Below are positions 6,468 through 14,481 of a stretch of DNA of 22,863 bases, piece after piece (the stretch's first letter is position 1; every line of letters begins with the position of its first letter). This DNA is from DATJOQ01 sp050010455 (GTDB lineage: Bacteria; Desulfobacterota; Binatia; Binatales; Binataceae). The notes under the pieces are model-generated. The model was not told where the DNA came from. It saw nothing but the letters and a program-made list of their open reading frames with translations, and did no database searches. The stretch is taken from positions 1 to 22,863 of the forward strand of contig JBEKLA010000097.1 in the NCBI GenBank assembly GCA_050010455.1. The letters run 5' to 3'. The position numbers were made by a program, and so were the translations under genes.

Positions 6468-7400
6468 TTAGATTCCCACCACGGACTGGGCGATGCTTTC
6501 CTTCTTGGTAGCGCCCTTGGCGAGTTCTTCCCTGATCGCCGCGCCGAGTTCGGCCGGCTCCCACATCGCATGCTTGCTGACTTTGCCCACCGAGTGCCAT
6601 CCGCGCATCAGCCACACGCCACCCAAGCCGGCGCGGAACACCTCGCCGTGAATGTCCTTGGCGTCGTCGCTGGCCAGCCATGCGACGAGCGGCGCCACGT
6701 TGGCCGGGCTATAGCGGTCGAATTGTCCCGAGGCTGTGGGCTTGCCCATCGTTGCGGCGGTCGCCGGCGTAGCGTCAACGGTCATACGGGTGCGCGCTAC
6801 CGGCGCGACGGCGTTGACGGTCACGCCATATTTATCCATCTCGCGATCTATAATGATCGCCATCGCGGCGACCGCGGCCTTCGCCGCGCCGTAATTGGAT
6901 TGTCCGGCGTTGCCCAGCAGGCCCGAATCGGAACTGGTGTTGATGAGGCGGCCATTGAGGATGTTGCCGGCCTTGTGCTGCTCGCGCCAATAGGTGCACG
7001 AGTGGCGGGCCAGATTGAAGGTGCCCTTAAGATGGACCGCGATCACCGCGTCCCAATCTTCCTCGTTCATGTTGAAGATCATGCGGTCGCGCAGGATGCC
7101 GGCGTTGTTGACCACGATGTTGAGCTTGCGGAAGTTGTCGATCGCGCAATCGATGATCCGCTTGGCGGATTTGAAATCGCTGACGCTTTCGAAATTGGCG
7201 ACTGCCTCGCCGCCGCCGGCGCGAATCTCGCGGACCACTTCTTCGGCCGGACTGCGCGACTGGCCGGTTCCGTCGAAATGACCACCGAGGTCATTGACCA
7301 CGACTTTGGCCCCATGCTTGGCCATCAGTAACGCTTCTTCGCGACCGATGCCGCGTCCGGCTCCGGTAACTACGGCCACTTTGCCTTCGAGCAGCGCCAT
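6468..7400 (-). CDS. SDR-family 3-hydroxyacyl-CoA dehydrogenase-like oxidoreductase (MFE-2 type)
   Basis: A classical short-chain dehydrogenase: cofactor loop TGAGRGIG at residues 12-19, NNAG at 98-101, and the catalytic Ser157, Tyr170 and Lys174 (YGAAK). The NDLGG segment with a long insert before the second helix, plus the 310-residue length, resemble the dehydrogenase half of peroxisomal multifunctional enzyme 2 and bacterial relatives. These oxidise 3-hydroxyacyl-CoA with NAD in beta-oxidation. The C-terminal extension (about residues 255-310) is also seen in this group. The ATG at 7400 has a strong site (GGAGAGGGTGGA). It is the first gene of the minus-strand operon. The acyl substrate is inferred from similarity of pattern, not proved. 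Confidence 0.85.
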   Translation of the reverse strand: MALLEGKVAVVTGAGRGIGREEALLMAKHGAKVVVNDLGGHFDGTGQSRSPAEEVVREIRAGGGEAVANFESVSDFKSAKRIIDCAIDNFRKLNIVVNNAGILRDRMIFNMNEEDWDAVIAVHLKGTFNLARHSCTYWREQHKAGNILNGRLINTSSDSGLLGNAGQSNYGAAKAAVAAMAIIIDREMDKYGVTVNAVAPVARTRMTVDATPATAATMGKPTASGQFDRYSPANVAPLVAWLASDDAKDIHGEVFRAGLGGVWLMRGWHSVGKVSKHAMWEPAELGAAIREELAKGATKKESIAQSVVGI

Positions 7401-7831
7401 TATTCCACCCTCTCCATTTGGTTTTTAACTCGATTGTTTGACTAAAATGCGCCCGGCCGTCCCAACTCCGGCTACGGCGCGCCTGCCATATAAGGTGTGC
7501 GATTGTCGGCAAACTGGCGGCAAGCACACTGCAGCCTTCTGGATAGACGATGAGCAAACGACAAGTCAAGGCGGCAACTTTTGTGCCTCGAACCAGAAGT
7601 ACGGGAACAGGCGCTAGGGCGATAAGCTGGCGGCCGGCGCGGCATAAGCTTCGCTTGACTCGCGGCAAGGCCTTGGGTACTCGGATGAGGGAGCACGATT
7701 AGCCACGATTGCAGTCTTATAAACCAACAGATTATTGCTCATCTGTTTTGCGGCTTTGTTCGGGGAGCACACGCCGGTGCTAATCCTCATGCACAAGTCG
7801 CGATAGAGGAGTTCGTGGAGCGAACCTCAAA
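7401..7831. other. 431-nt intergenic region between divergent SDR and ABM genes
   Basis: No gene with convincing composition or motifs is seen on either strand; the open frames here look random. It should carry promoters for both sides. A TTGACT at 7655-7660 followed after 17 bases by TACTCG is the best plus-strand candidate and is weak. Confidence 0.4.
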
Positions 7832-8146
7832 ATGGTCCTCGAAGCAGCAATTCTAAATATCCGGGCCGGGCAAGAAGCAGCCTTCGAATCCGCGATGAAG
7901 ATCGCTCGTCCGCTTATTGCCGCAACGCCCGGTTTCAGGAGCATAGAGGTTCGCCGATGCGTCGAAACCCCAAACCGCTACCTGCTGCTAGTCACGTGGC
8001 AGAACCTGGAGGATCATGCCGTGGGTTTCCGGCAATCTGAACGGTATCAGGAATGGCGCGCTCTGCTGCACCACTTCTATGATCCGTTTCCCGCGGTGGA
8101 GCATTATGAAGCTCCACTTGATCTCGCGGCTGAAATTTCAGGCTGA
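7832..8146 (+). CDS. Antibiotic-biosynthesis-monooxygenase (ABM) domain protein
   Basis: The 104-residue protein follows the ABM ferredoxin-like alpha/beta barrel pattern: an opening strand (VLEAAILNIRAGQEAAFESA), a helix, then TPGFRSIEVRRC, the strand RYLLLVTWQNLEDH, then FRQSERYQEWRALLHHFYDP, close to the whole family length. Members act as dimers, as cofactor-free monooxygenases on quinols, as heme-degrading enzymes, or as unassigned stress proteins. Nothing here decides between these. The ATG at 7832 has GGAG about 13 bases upstream, which is rather far. It stands alone between a long intergenic region and the ExbB operon. Confidence 0.8.
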   Translation: MVLEAAILNIRAGQEAAFESAMKIARPLIAATPGFRSIEVRRCVETPNRYLLLVTWQNLEDHAVGFRQSERYQEWRALLHHFYDPFPAVEHYEAPLDLAAEISG

Positions 8147-8265
8147 GCCGCCATCCAAGCCGGCCGGGGGATTTACCGCGAGGCATTTATCGTGCGATGA
8201 TGATAGGCTGATTAAGTGTTCGCTTAAATAGAAAGGTGTCGATTTAAGACTCGAGAGGATCGTAG

Positions 8266-8907
8266 ATGCCACAGAATTTCGGAATCTTCGCAATGATTCA
8301 GCAGGGGTATTACGCGACTTACCCGTTGCTGGTTATCTCGATGTTCAGTCTGGCGGTGATTTTCGAACGCGTATGGACACTCTCGGGAGTCGCCACACGC
8401 GCGGCCAAGACCGCGGACAAATTGATTGCGCCGTTGCGCCAGGGCAAATTCGACGAAGCGTTGCGGGAGACCCAGGCCCGCCAGAATCCGGCGCAGCGGG
8501 TTTTCTATCCGCTGATCTCGGCGGCACAATCGCTCAGCCGCGACAAGCTGCTCGAACTCGACGAAGAACGGCGCTTCCAGGAGACGCTCGATTTCAAGAG
8601 CTATATCTGGGTGCTGGGAACCGCGGGCGCCTCGGCGCCGTTTATCGGGTTGTTCGGAACCGTGGTCGGTATCCTCGGGTCGTTTCAATCGATGGCGATC
8701 ATGGGCACCGGAGGTTTCTCGGTGGTCGCGGCGGGCATCTCGGAGGCGCTGATTTCGACGGCGCTGGGTCTCGCGGTCGCGATCGTGGCGGTTATCTTTT
8801 ACAACTACTTCAGCGTCAAGATCGAAAACATCAACGCCATCCTGCGAATCAACTCCGGGCGGCTGATCGACGCCGCGCTGCAGGGACGCGAGGCACATGG
8901 CGGTTAA
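8266..8907 (+). CDS. MotA/TolQ/ExbB proton channel family protein
   Basis: The 213-residue inner-membrane protein has three helices, at about residues 17-37, 122-148 and 153-180. The signature LGTAGASAPFIGLFGTVVGI and the conserved ALISTALGLAVAIVAV identify the TolQ/ExbB/MotA channel. A cytoplasmic segment lies between helices 1 and 2, as in ExbB. The channel passes protons and, with ExbD, energises a third partner across the periplasm. The ATG at 8266 has GAGAGGA seven bases upstream. It overlaps the next gene by 11 bases and heads a five-gene operon. ExbB or TolQ are both possible names; the context (VWA partner) fits neither, so no symbol is given. Confidence 0.9.
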   Translation: MPQNFGIFAMIQQGYYATYPLLVISMFSLAVIFERVWTLSGVATRAAKTADKLIAPLRQGKFDEALRETQARQNPAQRVFYPLISAAQSLSRDKLLELDEERRFQETLDFKSYIWVLGTAGASAPFIGLFGTVVGILGSFQSMAIMGTGGFSVVAAGISEALISTALGLAVAIVAVIFYNYFSVKIENINAILRINSGRLIDAALQGREAHGG

Positions 8908-9346
8908 GGGACCTTCGGCGGGCGCGGGCGGTGCCGGCGGCCTGTTCGCCGACATCAATATTACGCCGCTGACCGATATCTTCCTGGTTCTGCTGATCAT
9001 CTTTATGGTCACGACCTCGGTCACGATCGAGTCGGCCGCCCACGTCGATCTGCCGAAGGCCGAAAACACCTCGCCCGAGACCAAGGGCGTGATCGTGACT
9101 TACACCACGCAGCACGAGATTTTCGTCAATTCCAAGGACGTGCCCGAGCGCGAGCTCGAACCCACGCTGCGCGAGGCTTTGGGCAAGGTCGATGAGAAGA
9201 TTGTCGTGTTCCAGGGGGATCAGAAAGTGCTGCTCGGTGACATGATTCGGATTCTCGATATCGCCAAACGCGCTGGAGCGACGCAGATCGCGATAGCGGC
9301 GCAAAGAGCGTCAGGCGAAGAGGCCGGGGCGCCCGCGGGCGGCTAG
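8897..9346 (+). CDS. ExbD/TolR-family protein, intact copy
   Basis: The 149 residues show the full ExbD plan: a Gly-rich cytoplasmic start, INITPLTDIFLVLLIIFMVTT with Asp27 (the proton-relay Asp of ExbD/TolR) inside the only membrane helix (about 25-43), and then a periplasmic domain with VDLPKA and a C-terminal EKIVVFQGDQKVLLGDMIRI. It overlaps exbB-like by 11 bases, so the two are made together and should form the channel. It is the intact paralogue against which the next gene is judged. Confidence 0.9.
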   Translation: MAVKGPSAGAGGAGGLFADINITPLTDIFLVLLIIFMVTTSVTIESAAHVDLPKAENTSPETKGVIVTYTTQHEIFVNSKDVPERELEPTLREALGKVDEKIVVFQGDQKVLLGDMIRILDIAKRAGATQIAIAAQRASGEEAGAPAGG

Positions 9347-9391
9347 GCGCTCGCGACGGAACACCGAGGAACAACTGGAGGACGCTTATCG

Positions 9392-9742
9392 ATGGCGATT
9401 GGCAGCGGTTCCGGCGGGGGGGTGTTCGCCGAGATCAATATCACTCCCCTGACCGACATCTTCCTGACCAACAATCCCAAGGGCGTGACCGTCGCGTACA
9501 CTTCGGAGCATCGGATTTTCGTCAACGGCGTCAGCGTGGCGCAGAACGATCTCGAGCGCACGATCCGCGACGCCTTGGGCAAAACCCCGGACAAGATCGT
9601 GGTCTTCCAGGGCGATCAGAAGGTCATCCTTGGGGACATGGTGAGGATTCTTGATATCGCCAAGCGGGCGGGCGCGGAACAAATCGCGATCGCGGCACAG
9701 GCGAGCACTCCGGCTGCCGGGAGCGACACTATCCCGAGATGA
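9392..9742 (+). CDS. Second ExbD/TolR paralogue lacking the transmembrane helix
   Basis: The 116-residue product closely matches the upstream ExbD at both ends: INITPLTDIFL before and DKIVVFQGDQKVILGDMVRI after. In between, the intact copy has 32 residues from VLLIIFMVTT to the ENTSPET linker, whereas this copy has only TNNP: a net in-frame loss of 28 residues (84 bases). The Asp22 of the helix start remains, but no hydrophobic helix is left. It would be a soluble protein without export signal. It has its own strong ribosome site (CTGGAGGAC). It may be a recent deletion, an assembly collapse, or a real soluble subunit. Expression is plausible; function as a proton-relay ExbD is not. Confidence 0.8.
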   Translation: MAIGSGSGGGVFAEINITPLTDIFLTNNPKGVTVAYTSEHRIFVNGVSVAQNDLERTIRDALGKTPDKIVVFQGDQKVILGDMVRILDIAKRAGAEQIAIAAQASTPAAGSDTIPR

Positions 9743-9842
9743 GGGCTATCAAGCAGGGTCTGCCAGCGGCTCGAACGATCGCCATGGCCGCGTCGTCTAA
9801 ACTTCAGCGGTCGCGTGAGCGCGAGGACCGGTACAACAGTTT

Positions 9843-11042
9843 ATGACCGTATTGATCGCTATCGCTCTTGTCATCTCGATACTGGTCCTGGCGTTCATCA
9901 TATATCGCCTGTTTGGCAAGAAGGCTCAGCCCCTGGCCGAAGGCGGCGAAACCGCGGGCAAGCTTTCGATTCTCAAAAACGCCCTGCATTTCCTGCTCGG
10001 CCCTTTTCCCTTGTCGGTAGCGATCCACGTGATCGGGTTGCTGCTGCTGATCGCCTATGTCCATCCGCCGCGCGGCCGTGAGCTGATCATGGTGAATCTC
10101 GAGGCCGGCGGAGGCGGTGGCGGCGGTGGCGAGGAAATGCAAAACCTCGACATGCCCGAGGTTCCGTTGCCCGAAACCGCGCCGACCCAGATGACGGAAC
10201 GGCCGATCACGGCCGAAACGTCGCCGGCGGTGGGGATGGCTGAAAATTACGTACGCGCCGCCGGCGGCGGCGGGATCGGTATCGGCCGCGGCGGCGGGAT
10301 TGGCTCGGGCTACGGCCGCGGCGTCGGTGCCGGATTCGGCGGCTTCATCACTGAGCTCAGGCGCAAGGGCCTCGACGTGGTGCTGGTTATCGACGGCACC
10401 GGTTCGATGAAGCTGATTATCAACGACGTCAAGGCCAAGATGACCGACCTGGTGCGGGCGATTCATCGCCTGGTGCCGATCGCGCGAATCGGCGTCGTCA
10501 TCTATGGCGGCAAGGGCGAGCCGCTCGATATCCAGCCGCTTACGCTATCGTCCGACAAGCTGCTGTCCTTCCTGAACAACATGAGGGCGAAGGGCGGCGG
10601 CACCTGGGAAGAAAACATGATCGGCGGCGTGCAGACCGCGATCAGCGGGATGGACTACAAGCCTTACGCCAAGAAGGTGATCGTGCTGGTTGGCGATTCG
10701 CCGCCGGACAAGAAAGATTTCGATCCGCTGATGGAGCTTATCCGTCAGTTCCGCGCCAATAACGGCACTTTCAACACCGTCGACGTTACGGCTGAGGAGC
10801 ACGAGCGCTTCGAACGCGACTTCTGGCTGCGAGTCCATAACCAGGAACCGCCCTCGATATCGCCGCTGCCGGCTTTCTATCAGCAGACGCGGCAGGCCTT
10901 CAAAGTGATGTCGACGACGGGCGGCGGCGCGATGCGCAGCCTGAGCAAGGACGTCCATATCAATCAGCAGGTGCTGATCCTGGCCTTCGGCGAGCAGTGG
11001 CAGAATCAGGTCTCGGCCTTCGCCCGCGGCATCAACAGGTAG
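9843..11042 (+). CDS. Membrane-anchored periplasmic VWA-domain protein of an ExbBD operon
   Basis: The 399 residues have helix 1 at 3-22, a basic cytoplasmic loop, helix 2 at about 55-73 (PLSVAIHVIGLLLLIAYV, like the start of TonB proteins), then a periplasmic part. That part contains Gly-rich runs (89-96 and 140-167) and a Pro-rich stretch (103-121). A von Willebrand factor A domain begins at about 177: VVLVIDGTGSMK carries the metal site D184-x-T186-x-S188, with Thr where DxSxS usually has Ser. Thr254 (GGGTWEEN) and Asp285 (LVGDSPP) complete the site. The position after exbB and two exbD genes suggests that it replaces TonB/TolA as the energised partner. No TonB C-terminal domain is present. 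The ribosome site is weak (GAGGA, about 16 bases away). Confidence 0.85.
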   Translation: MTVLIAIALVISILVLAFIIYRLFGKKAQPLAEGGETAGKLSILKNALHFLLGPFPLSVAIHVIGLLLLIAYVHPPRGRELIMVNLEAGGGGGGGGEEMQNLDMPEVPLPETAPTQMTERPITAETSPAVGMAENYVRAAGGGGIGIGRGGGIGSGYGRGVGAGFGGFITELRRKGLDVVLVIDGTGSMKLIINDVKAKMTDLVRAIHRLVPIARIGVVIYGGKGEPLDIQPLTLSSDKLLSFLNNMRAKGGGTWEENMIGGVQTAISGMDYKPYAKKVIVLVGDSPPDKKDFDPLMELIRQFRANNGTFNTVDVTAEEHERFERDFWLRVHNQEPPSISPLPAFYQQTRQAFKVMSTTGGGAMRSLSKDVHINQQVLILAFGEQWQNQVSAFARGINR

Positions 11043-11046
11043 TCGC

Positions 11047-11685
11047 GTGACCTCCGATCGCGGCGAAGCGAAGACTCGAATCGTCACCGCACGGCTGAGC
11101 GCCGCCGCAATCGCTGTCGCTGTGGCGATCGTGCTCATGCTGAGTCTGGCGCCCATCGCGAGGGCGGTCGATTTGTCGCATCCGCGCCAGCAGCGCGATC
11201 TGACGCCGGCCCAGCGCGATCAGCTCACCGAAAAGCTCTCCGACGAGGCCGCCAACTATCTCAACGCCGAGGACGAAAAGAAGGCCGGCAATCAGACCTA
11301 CGTGGATTTCCAGCCGCAGTTTCAATACCTGCCCAGCTACGGTGCCGGCGGCCATTTGGTAGTCAGCGCGAAAATCGGCGGCGCCGAGTATGTGCCGCCC
11401 AAGGGCGGCGGCGCCGGCAAAGGCGTCGCGACCGGCAGGCTCAAGTATCTGGTCTTCACCTATGCGCTGGCCAAGGGCCAATGGGTCGAGCTGAATCCGC
11501 CGCGATGGGAGACTCAGGACCTCGGTCCCAAGGCCGCGAAGAAGATGACCGCGGCCGTCGAGCGCGCGGAGAAGCAGAAGGCGGCACAGGCGCAGGCCGA
11601 AGCGCGCAAGCGTCAGAAGGCGAATAAGACGCCCGTCGCAGCGCCAAGCCCTGCTCCGGCCCCAACGCCCGCCATGCCCCAATAG
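11047..11685 (+). CDS. Secreted protein of unknown function in the ExbBD-VWA operon
   Basis: The GTG at 11047 lies 4 bases after the VWA stop. A signal peptide ends at ARA (residue 40) before VDLSHP. The mature part is about 170 residues. It has an N-terminal charged helix (TPAQRDQLTEKLSDEAANYL), a middle with GRLKYLVFTYALAKGQWVEL, then a Lys/Ala/Gln-rich coiled segment (about 165-193) and an Ala-Pro tail. I do not recognise the family. By position it is likely a periplasmic partner of the VWA protein. The Ala-Pro end may reach through or along peptidoglycan, which is only an inference. Confidence 0.7.
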   Translation: MTSDRGEAKTRIVTARLSAAAIAVAVAIVLMLSLAPIARAVDLSHPRQQRDLTPAQRDQLTEKLSDEAANYLNAEDEKKAGNQTYVDFQPQFQYLPSYGAGGHLVVSAKIGGAEYVPPKGGGAGKGVATGRLKYLVFTYALAKGQWVELNPPRWETQDLGPKAAKKMTAAVERAEKQKAAQAQAEARKRQKANKTPVAAPSPAPAPTPAMPQ

Positions 11686-12097
11686 CCGAGCGGCGTCCGA
11701 GCGCCGGCGCCTGCGAATCACCGAATCGCCAGTGTGTTGAATTGGGGCTGCGCTCAATAAGAATCGGAGTAATCGAGACGCCTGTTTGCCGTCATCCTGA
11801 GCTTTTGCGAAGGATCTCGCCCGGTCCTCCGGGCGTCTGGCCGGAAGTGGGGTTAACGCGCGGAAGACCGCGCGAGATCCTTCACTTCGGCCCGCCAGGG
11901 TCCTTCGCCTTAGGCTCAGGATGGCCGCAGCGGCCACCTCCGTTCAGGATGACGAGCCAAGAGAGCTTCTTCATAAACGAATTTCCGACTCAGAACATTC
12001 AAGACGCGTCTCGGTTCGGCCGGATTGAACCGGGCGGCGCGCCGATGCCATCATGGTGCGTTACGGGCGCGCGTTCGCGCCGCCGATCTTGCCGCCT
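11686..12097. other. Intergenic region holding the palindromic repeat element
   Basis: No gene is supported here. The ExbBD-VWA operon ends at 11685 and the LuxE-like gene starts at 12098 (or 12053). Most of the interval is taken by the repeat at 11791-11952. No clear promoter for the LuxE-LuxC operon was found. Confidence 0.5.
11791..11952. repeat. Palindromic REP/MITE-like element (GTCATCCTGA...TCAGGATGAC)
   Basis: The element begins with GTCATCCTGAGC and ends with TTCAGGATGAC, its complement. Inside, GAAGGATCTCGC (11809-11820) is answered by GCGAGATCCTTC (11872-11883), and a further CCTTCGCCTTAGGCTCAGGATG (11902-11923, split here) repeats the outer motif in reverse. It is about 162 bases, has no ORF, and can fold into a long imperfect stem. 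GTCATCCTGAG-N-GAAGGATCT palindromes are known to me as dispersed repeats in several soil-type genomes. Copy number in this genome cannot be judged from one window. Confidence 0.75.
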
Positions 12098-13207
12098 ATG
12101 ACTTCTATCTTCGATGAGGTGCTGTCGTTCATCCGAAATCCCGAGCCGGAGCGGTTCGAGGCGATAGCGCTCACCGTGTTCCGCTATCAGTTCGAGCGAA
12201 TCGCGCCCTATCGCGAGTATTGCCTCAGTATCGGCGTGGCTGCCGAGACCGTGCGCTCGATCGATAGAATCCCGCCGGTCAGCACCGCCGCGTTCAAGTA
12301 TGCGGAACTCGGCGGCGGAGCGGCGGAGCGGATATTCGTGACCAGCGGCACCAGCGTCGGGCCGAACGAACGCGGGCGCCATTTCGTGCCGAGGCTGGAA
12401 ATCTACCGCGCGTCCGCGACGGCGCATATCGGGCGGATGCTGTTTCCCGACAAGCGGCGGATGCCGATTCTCGCGATCCATCCGACCGCCGAGCGGATGC
12501 CGGAATCGTCGCTGGGGCAGATGATTAGCTGGTGTATCGAGGACTTCGGCACGGAGGGCAGCGCGTGCGTGGCGACCCGGCAAGGAGTTGAGATTGCGCG
12601 CGCGCTCGAAGTCCTCGAAGCCGCCGAGCGCGCTGGCGAGCCGGTTTGCATCCTCGGCACCACGGCCGCATGCGCGGCGATTTTCGAAGCGTTGCGCGCG
12701 GACGGCAGGCGTATCGAGCTTGCGGCGGGGTCGCGGCTGATGGATACGGGTGGGGCGAAGGGGCAGGCCGATCCGCTCGATGCCGTTGCGGTCGCGGAAC
12801 TGGCGGCGCGATGGCTCGGAATCGAACCGGAGATGGTAATCAACGAGTACGGCATGACCGAGATGTGCTCGCAGTTTTACGACGCGACGCGTTTCAACTC
12901 GGCCTTCGACGCGCCCGCCGGCGAGCGGCGCAAGCTTGGCCCGCCGTGGGTGCGCGCGGCGGCGCTCGATCCGGTCACGATAGCGCCGGTCGAGGACGGA
13001 CGCGTCGGCCTGATGTCGTACTTCGATCTTGCCAACGTCGGATCGGTCTCCGCGTTGCTGACGGAGGACCTGGGCACGGTCGAACACGGTGCGATTCGGA
13101 TCCTCGGCCGGGTGCTATCGAGCGAGGCGCGCGGATGCGCGCTGGGTATCACGCAGTTCGCGGCGCAAAGCGATCCGGTGCCGCGCGCGGCGTCAGAAGG
13201 CCGATGA
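12098..13207 (+). CDS. LuxE-like acyl-protein synthetase (acyl-AMP forming)
   Basis: The 369 residues carry the adenylate-forming loop FVTSGTSVGPNERG (about 80-93), and INEYGMTEMCSQFYD (248-261), the 'YGMTE' motif of LuxE and PaaK-type ligases. Near the C-terminus SSEARGCALGI has Cys347, in the place where LuxE holds its acyl-accepting Cys. LuxE activates a carboxylic acid with ATP, moves the acyl group to its own Cys, and hands it to LuxC. The start at ATG 12098 gives a normal LuxE length. An in-frame ATG at 12053 would add 15 unlikely residues. Neither has a clear Shine-Dalgarno. The stop overlaps the reductase start by ATGA. No luxAB genes are near, so it is not a bioluminescence operon. 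Confidence 0.85.
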   Translation: MTSIFDEVLSFIRNPEPERFEAIALTVFRYQFERIAPYREYCLSIGVAAETVRSIDRIPPVSTAAFKYAELGGGAAERIFVTSGTSVGPNERGRHFVPRLEIYRASATAHIGRMLFPDKRRMPILAIHPTAERMPESSLGQMISWCIEDFGTEGSACVATRQGVEIARALEVLEAAERAGEPVCILGTTAACAAIFEALRADGRRIELAAGSRLMDTGGAKGQADPLDAVAVAELAARWLGIEPEMVINEYGMTEMCSQFYDATRFNSAFDAPAGERRKLGPPWVRAAALDPVTIAPVEDGRVGLMSYFDLANVGSVSALLTEDLGTVEHGAIRILGRVLSSEARGCALGITQFAAQSDPVPRAASEGR

Positions 13208-14481
13208 CTATCTCGTTCATGCCCGCGGATTTCGGGAGCGCGGCGCGTGGCGCCAGCGAGCCGGAATCGCCAATCGAGCCCCGCTCGATCGGATCGATCG
13301 CGGCGCGCATCCGAAGCGCGGCAGCCTCGCCGATCGCGGCGGAGCGGACGGCCGAGGTTATTTCGGCTGCGTGCGCGTTGTGGCGCGATCCCGATAATCA
13401 GCGCCGCCGCGGCGCGATCGCTCGAATCGCGGCGAACTCCGGCCTCAGCGACACGTTGCTCGCGGAATCGCTCGACGCGCTGCTTGTCCCGTTCAGCGCA
13501 CAAGCGCTCAAGTCCTTCGCCGCCAAGGTGAAACGCGAGCCGCGCCTGATCGGTTTCGTGATGCCGGGCAACGTCGCGGGCGCCGGGACGCATGAGCTGG
13601 CGCAAGCGCTGATCGCGGGCGCCGCGGTTGTCGCGAAGAGCGCTTCGAGCGAGCCGGTTTTCTTCGCGCGGTTCGCGCGCACGATCGCCGAACTCGATCC
13701 CGAAATCGCGGCCCGGGTCTGCGTGCTGACGTTTGGCCGCGAGCGGATCGATCTGACTCGTGTGTTGCTGGACGCCTGCGATGAAATGGTGGTCTTCGGC
13801 GACGACGAGACCGTCGATAGCCTGAGCCGCGGCGGGAGCGTGATCGGGTTCGGCAGCCGCGTCAGCGGCGCGCTGATTTCGCGCGAGGCGGTCGCGCCCG
13901 AATCGATCGATTCGGTCAGCGACGGCGTCGCGCGCGATATCACGCTATTCGAGCAGCGCGGATGCCTGTCGCCCCATCATGTGTTTGTCGAGTGCGCGGC
14001 GCGCGACGACGCGCGGCGCTTTGCGCGCGCGCTGGCAGATGCGCTCGACGTGTTGGCGCGCAAGCTCGGGCCGCCGCGCGCGATCGATCTTGGCACTGCG
14101 GCCGCGATTCGCGCGACGCGCGAATCTTCGCGATGGCGCAAGCTCGCAGGGGCGGCTACCGACTTGTGGGAGGGCGATCGATTCGCGTGGACGGTGGTCT
14201 ACGATGCGGAGGCGGCGTTTCGTCTCTCGCCGCTTTACCGCACGGTTTTCGTCACGCCGGTTGCTGATTTCACCGGCTTCCGTGCCAAACTCGAAGCGAT
14301 GAAGGGCCGACTCGAAGCGTTCGCCGTCGCCGATCCCGCCGGACGGCTCGATCGCTATCGCGCGTGGCTGAGCGAAGCCGGGGTCAGCTACCTGGCGGCG
14401 CCGGGCATGATGCAATCGCCACCGTTTGAATGGCCGCACGGCAACGGCGCTTTCTTGTCGAGGCTGATTGCGCGCACATGA
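13204..14481 (+). CDS. LuxC-like acyl-CoA/acyl-protein reductase
   Basis: The 425 residues match the LuxC family: MPGNVAGAGTHELAQALIAG (about 120-139), AAVVAKSASSEPVF, then the catalytic region LFEQRGCLSPHHVFVE with Cys254 as the acyl-thioester nucleophile. The end, PPFEWPHGNGAFLSRLI, is typical too. LuxC reduces the acyl group, delivered by LuxE or as acyl-CoA, to an aldehyde with NADPH. The length is slightly below the Vibrio enzyme (about 480). The start is ATG 13204, in a 4-base ATGA overlap with LuxE. The same overlap joins its end to the aminotransferase. The acyl chain is unknown; a long fatty chain is only one option. Confidence 0.85.
   Translation: MTISFMPADFGSAARGASEPESPIEPRSIGSIAARIRSAAASPIAAERTAEVISAACALWRDPDNQRRRGAIARIAANSGLSDTLLAESLDALLVPFSAQALKSFAAKVKREPRLIGFVMPGNVAGAGTHELAQALIAGAAVVAKSASSEPVFFARFARTIAELDPEIAARVCVLTFGRERIDLTRVLLDACDEMVVFGDDETVDSLSRGGSVIGFGSRVSGALISREAVAPESIDSVSDGVARDITLFEQRGCLSPHHVFVECAARDDARRFARALADALDVLARKLGPPRAIDLGTAAAIRATRESSRWRKLAGAATDLWEGDRFAWTVVYDAEAAFRLSPLYRTVFVTPVADFTGFRAKLEAMKGRLEAFAVADPAGRLDRYRAWLSEAGVSYLAAPGMMQSPPFEWPHGNGAFLSRLIART

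Noticed and set aside
6081..7331. 416-residue plus-strand ORF opposite the SDR and phosphatase genes
   Set aside because: It is a mirror frame of two well-supported minus-strand genes in high-GC DNA. It has no motifs and is rich in His/Arg/Asp, as expected for such shadows.
8211..8229. TTAAG-TGTTCG-CTTAA small hairpin before the ExbB-like gene
   Set aside because: It has only a 5-bp AT-rich stem with no supporting context; too likely by chance.
8224..9084. 286-residue minus-strand ORF over the ExbB/ExbD genes
   Set aside because: It is antisense to clear membrane-protein genes, and its composition is typical of a shadow frame.
8266..11042. Zorya-type phage defence system
   Set aside because: Zorya needs a ZorA with a long cytoplasmic tail and an OmpA-domain ZorB plus ZorC/D or ZorE. 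Here there is an ordinary short ExbB, ExbD proteins and a VWA protein.
12646..13203. N-terminal extension of the LuxC-like ORF
   Set aside because: The long frame upstream of ATG 13204 lies inside the LuxE gene and reads as Arg/Gly-rich nonsense. The 4-base overlap start is consistent with the next junction.
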